Source of the DNA: Hirschia maritima DSM 19733
GTDB taxonomy: Bacteria; Pseudomonadota; Alphaproteobacteria; Caulobacterales; Hyphomonadaceae
Length of the DNA stretch: 64,000 bases
Direction of reading: 5' to 3'
Assembly (NCBI RefSeq): GCF_000378345.1
Contig: NZ_KB899545.1
Coordinates: 434,001-498,000, forward strand
How positions within the stretch are numbered: position 1 is the first letter of the stretch; every line of letters starts with the position of its first letter. This document shows, one piece after another, positions 61,223 to 64,000 of the stretch. The notes beneath the pieces were generated by a model. It was not told where the DNA came from and ran no database searches. It worked only from the letters and a program-made list of their open reading frames with translations. Position numbers and translations under genes: made by a program.

Positions 61223-62611
61223 ATGTCAGTAGAAATTCTTATGCCTGCGCTTTCTCCAACAATGGAAGAGGGCACACTCGCAAAGTGGCTGAAATCAGAG
61301 GGTGATAAAGTTGCACCCGGTGATATACTTGCCGAGATCGAAACAGATAAAGCGACTATGGAAGTGGAAGCAGTGGATGAAGGCACAATCGCCAAAATTC
61401 TTGTTTCTGAAGGTTCTGAAGGCGTAAAAGTCAACGCTGTTATCGCTATGCTTGCCGAAGATGGTGAAGACTTAAATGCCGTAGCATCAGCCGGACCTAG
61501 CGCTGCGCCAGCACCAACAAGTGTTGAAGCTTCTGAAGCAGCACCTGTTGCCGATGTAAATGTTGGCCACAACATGCCGCCAGCAGCTGATGTATTATCA
61601 GATCCAGATATTCCAGAAGGTACAGACTTCACAACGACTACTGTTCGTGACGCACTTCGTGACGCTATGGCCGAAGAAATGCGCCGTGACGAAACAGTCT
61701 TCGTGATGGGTGAGGAAGTAGCTCAATACCAAGGTGCTTACAAAGTAACACGTGAGTTGCTTCAGGAGTTTGGTGATCGTCGTGTCGTTGATACGCCGAT
61801 TACTGAACACGGTTTCGCTGGTCTTGGTGTTGGTGCTGCGTATGCCGACCTTAAGCCGATTGTTGAATTTATGACGTTCAACTTCGCCATGCAGGCAATC
61901 GACCACATCATCAACTCTGCAGCTAAGACATTGTATATGTCTGGTGGCCAAATGGGTTGTTCGATTGTATTTCGTGGACCAAACGGTGCCGCTTCACGTG
62001 TGGGTGCACAACACTCTCATGACTACGCGACATGGTATGGGAATGTGCCGGGTCTTAAAGTGATCGCACCATATGATGCAGCAGATGCTAAAGGTCTTCT
62101 CAAGGCCGCTATCCGTGACCCAAACCCAGTAGTCTTCCTAGAGCACGAACTTCTTTATGGTGAAAGCTTTGAAGTACCTGACATGGATGATTTTGTTCTT
62201 CCAATCGGTAAAGCTAAAGTACGCCGTGAAGGTACAGATGTAACACTCGTTGCGCTTTCTCGCATGGTTGGATACGCTTTAGAGGCTGCCGACATTCTTG
62301 CTCAAGAGGGCATTAGTGCTGAAGTGATCGACCTTCGTTCTGTTCGTCCACTCGACAAAGAAACAGTTATCGAAAGCGTTAAGAAAACCAACCGCGTCGT
62401 TGCATGTGAAGAAGGTTGGGGAACATATGGGATCGGTGCTGAAATCGCCGCTATATGTGTAGACGAAGCATTTGATTATCTCGATGCTCCTCCAGCTCGC
62501 GTTCACCAAAAAGATGTTCCTTTACCATATGCTGGTAACTTGGAAGCACTATCTCTGCCTAACACGAATGACATCGTGGAAGCTGCAAAAAAGGTTTGCT
62601 ACTCCAAATAA
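61223..62611 (+). CDS. pdhB: Pyruvate dehydrogenase E1 component, beta subunit with N-terminal lipoyl domain
   Basis: The 462-residue protein starts at ATG 61223 (SD AGAGG) 5 bases after pdhA. Residues 1-78 are a biotinyl/lipoyl domain with the lipoyl Lys43 in [12 protein letters not shown]. An Ala/Pro/Ser linker follows (about 85-125), then the transketolase-like E1-beta domain (from about residue 135; [56 protein letters not shown]) and its C-terminal domain. A lipoyl domain on E1-beta is typical of alphaproteobacteria such as Sinorhizobium and Zymomonas. Confidence 0.97.
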   Translation: MSVEILMPALSPTMEEGTLAKWLKSEGDKVAPGDILAEIETDKATMEVEAVDEGTIAKILVSEGSEGVKVNAVIAMLAEDGEDLNAVASAGPSAAPAPTSVEASEAAPVADVNVGHNMPPAADVLSDPDIPEGTDFTTTTVRDALRDAMAEEMRRDETVFVMGEEVAQYQGAYKVTRELLQEFGDRRVVDTPITEHGFAGLGVGAAYADLKPIVEFMTFNFAMQAIDHIINSAAKTLYMSGGQMGCSIVFRGPNGAASRVGAQHSHDYATWYGNVPGLKVIAPYDAADAKGLLKAAIRDPNPVVFLEHELLYGESFEVPDMDDFVLPIGKAKVRREGTDVTLVALSRMVGYALEAADILAQEGISAEVIDLRSVRPLDKETVIESVKKTNRVVACEEGWGTYGIGAEIAAICVDEAFDYLDAPPARVHQKDVPLPYAGNLEALSLPNTNDIVEAAKKVCYSK

Positions 62612-62647
62612 GAATGGAGACAGCAAGGTAACACAAATGAAAAGGTT

Positions 62648-62669
62648 GGCGCGCCATTATGGCAGCGCC
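62648..62669 (+). other. GC-rich hairpin between pdhB and pdhC
   Basis: GGCGCGCC (62648-62655) can pair with GGC-A-GCGCC (62661-62669) with one bulged A and an ATTAT loop. There is no T-tract. It lies in the 83-base gap of an otherwise co-directional operon and may tune stability or translation of the two parts of the message. Confidence 0.4.
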
Positions 62670-62694
62670 GCCTGACCATAAGGGAACAGCCTAG

Positions 62695-64000
62695 ATGCCT
62701 ATTAACATCACCATGCCAGCACTATCTCCTACGATGGAAGAAGGCACACTTGCGAAATGGCTAGTTAAGCCGGGCGACGCTGTCGGTCCTGGCGATGTCA
62801 TCGCTGAAATAGAAACCGATAAAGCTACAATGGAAGTTGAAGCTGTTGATGAAGGCCGCATCGCCAAGATCTTTGTAGATGAAGGTTCTGAAGGCGTAAA
62901 AGTAAATTCCGTCATCGCCGTTCTCGCAGAAGAAGGTGAGGATTTAGATGCAATTGAAGCGCCTGCTGCTGCACCTGCGCCGACTAAGGTTGAAGCTAAG
63001 GTCGAAGCAGAGGCTCCAGCTGCGGCCAATACTCCAGCCGCACCTGCTGCGACACCCGTAACACAAACACCGTCTGCACCCGCAGCTGCCGCGTCAAATG
63101 GAAGCCGAGTATTTGCGTCTCCGCTTGCCAAACGGATAGCTGCTGAAAAAGGTCTAGATCTTTCGACAATCCAAGGTACGGGCCCTCGTGGGCGTATCGT
63201 AAAAGCTGATGTTATTAATGCTAAGCCAGGGGCGTCGAAAGCAACTGCCAGCGCTGCATCACCAGATGGCTTGATAATGCCACAAGTACTGGATGACCGT
63301 GTATACGCTCCAGACAGTTATGAATTAAAACCGCTTGATGGAATGTCCAAGACTGTTGCACGTCGCTTAACAGAAAGCTTCATGCAAATTCCTCACTTCC
63401 CATTGAATGTGGACATTAAGCTGGACAAGCTTCTGTCAGCTCGCAAAGCAATCAATGAGGCCGCACCTGAAGGCGTGAAGATTTCAGTCAATGACTTCTT
63501 GATCAAGGCCTCTGCAATGGCTCTGATGGCTGAACCAGACTGTAACGCGAGTTACACAGATAATGGTTTCGCTTACCACAATTCAGCGCACATCTCTGTT
63601 GCTGTTGCAATCGATGGCGGTCTAATTACACCTGTTATACGTGATGCTCAGACCAAAGGTTTGGCTCAAATATCAGCTGAGATGAAAGATCTTGCAAAGC
63701 GTGCACGTGAACGCAAATTGGCTCCGCAGGAATATATGGGCGGAACATTCTCGATATCTAACCTTGGAATGTTTGGCATTAAGTCATTTGCATCAATCAT
63801 TAACCCACCAGAGGGAATGATTATGTCTGTGGGTGCTGGAGAGAAACGACCAGTTGTCGGTTCAGATGGCCAGTTAACAGCTGCAAACATCATGACTGTA
63901 ACGCTTACATGTGATCACCGCGTAATTGGTGGAGCAGAAGGCGCGAAATGGCTTCAAGCGTTTAAGAAATATGTAGAGGCACCTGAATCCATGCTGCTCT
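62695..64000 (+). CDS. pdhC: Pyruvate dehydrogenase E2 (dihydrolipoyllysine acetyltransferase), 3' end missing
   Basis: Transfers the acetyl group from lipoyl to coenzyme A and forms the complex core. The frame is open to the window end; 435 codons are visible and only a few residues are missing. Residues 1-80 are a lipoyl domain with Lys43 ([10 protein letters not shown]), then an Ala/Pro linker, a peripheral-subunit-binding domain (about 140-178; [33 protein letters not shown]) and the acyltransferase domain. The catalytic His408 is in [11 protein letters not shown], where Gly412 stands in place of the Asp of the usual HxxxDG motif. GGGA lies upstream of the ATG. Confidence 0.96.
   Translation, partial: MPINITMPALSPTMEEGTLAKWLVKPGDAVGPGDVIAEIETDKATMEVEAVDEGRIAKIFVDEGSEGVKVNSVIAVLAEEGEDLDAIEAPAAAPAPTKVEAKVEAEAPAAANTPAAPAATPVTQTPSAPAAAASNGSRVFASPLAKRIAAEKGLDLSTIQGTGPRGRIVKADVINAKPGASKATASAASPDGLIMPQVLDDRVYAPDSYELKPLDGMSKTVARRLTESFMQIPHFPLNVDIKLDKLLSARKAINEAAPEGVKISVNDFLIKASAMALMAEPDCNASYTDNGFAYHNSAHISVAVAIDGGLITPVIRDAQTKGLAQISAEMKDLAKRARERKLAPQEYMGGTFSISNLGMFGIKSFASIINPPEGMIMSVGAGEKRPVVGSDGQLTAANIMTVTLTCDHRVIGGAEGAKWLQAFKKYVEAPESMLL

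Overview
The window is a housekeeping segment of an alphaproteobacterial chromosome. The gene families and their order (nuoA-N followed by birA-coaX-rnj-mce-proS-lolCD-dnaE; rpsB-tsf-pyrH-frr-uppS-cdsA-dxr-rseP-bamA-skp-lpx; gltA-gltX-comEC-lexA-trp-ppiD; tpiA-secG-pyrG-eno-ftsB-pdhABC) are those of Caulobacter and its relatives. Several proteins carry alphaproteobacterial marks: the short ProS, the helix-hairpin-helix tail on NuoE, a lipoyl domain on PdhB, LpxI in place of LpxH, and a GTTC-N7-GTTC LexA box. Base composition looks only moderate (roughly mid-40s percent G+C by eye), low for that group, so a Hirschia-like member of the Hyphomonadaceae/Maricaulales is my best guess. That guess is inference, not proof.

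Layout. From 1 to 43165 every gene reads on the + strand. 1-1338 holds the end of dapA and smpB. A 504-base gene-free stretch then leads into the complete 14-subunit complex I operon (1843-17506). Two non-canonical small genes sit inside it: a SnoaL-like protein after nuoD and a 66-residue membrane protein after nuoE. The cluster runs on through birA, coaX, RNase J, methylmalonyl-CoA epimerase, a DUF1467 protein, proS, lolC, lolD and dnaE (17506-28497). Next comes the translation and envelope block: rpsB-tsf with its own promoter, structured leader and terminator, then pyrH, frr, uppS, cdsA, dxr, rseP, bamA, skp, lpxD, lpxA, lpxI and lpxB (28635-43165). The usual fabZ between lpxD and lpxA is missing.

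A bidirectional terminator separates lpxB from the - strand pair gltX-gltA. comEC (+) faces lexA (-) tail to tail. lexA, trpC, trpD, trpG, trpE and ppiD are all on the - strand, and lexA has a clear self-regulatory SOS box. From 54942 to the end the + strand carries tpiA, secG, pyrG, rpmF, eno, ftsB, pdhA, pdhB and the start of pdhC, which is cut by the window end.

The parts connect as central metabolism plus envelope building: pyruvate dehydrogenase and citrate synthase feed NADH to complex I; uppS, cdsA, dxr, bamA, skp, the lpx genes and lolCD build and sort envelope material; rpsB, tsf, frr, smpB, rpmF, proS and gltX serve translation. I saw no mobile element, prophage, CRISPR array, rRNA or tRNA gene, and no convincing undescribed multi-gene system. 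The items most worth a second look are the two extra genes inside the nuo operon, a His/Asp-rich loop in NuoL, an inserted segment in the BamA barrel, the rpsB and rpmF leaders, an inverted repeat in the putative pdhA promoter, and a Gly in place of the conserved Asp of the PdhC active-site motif.
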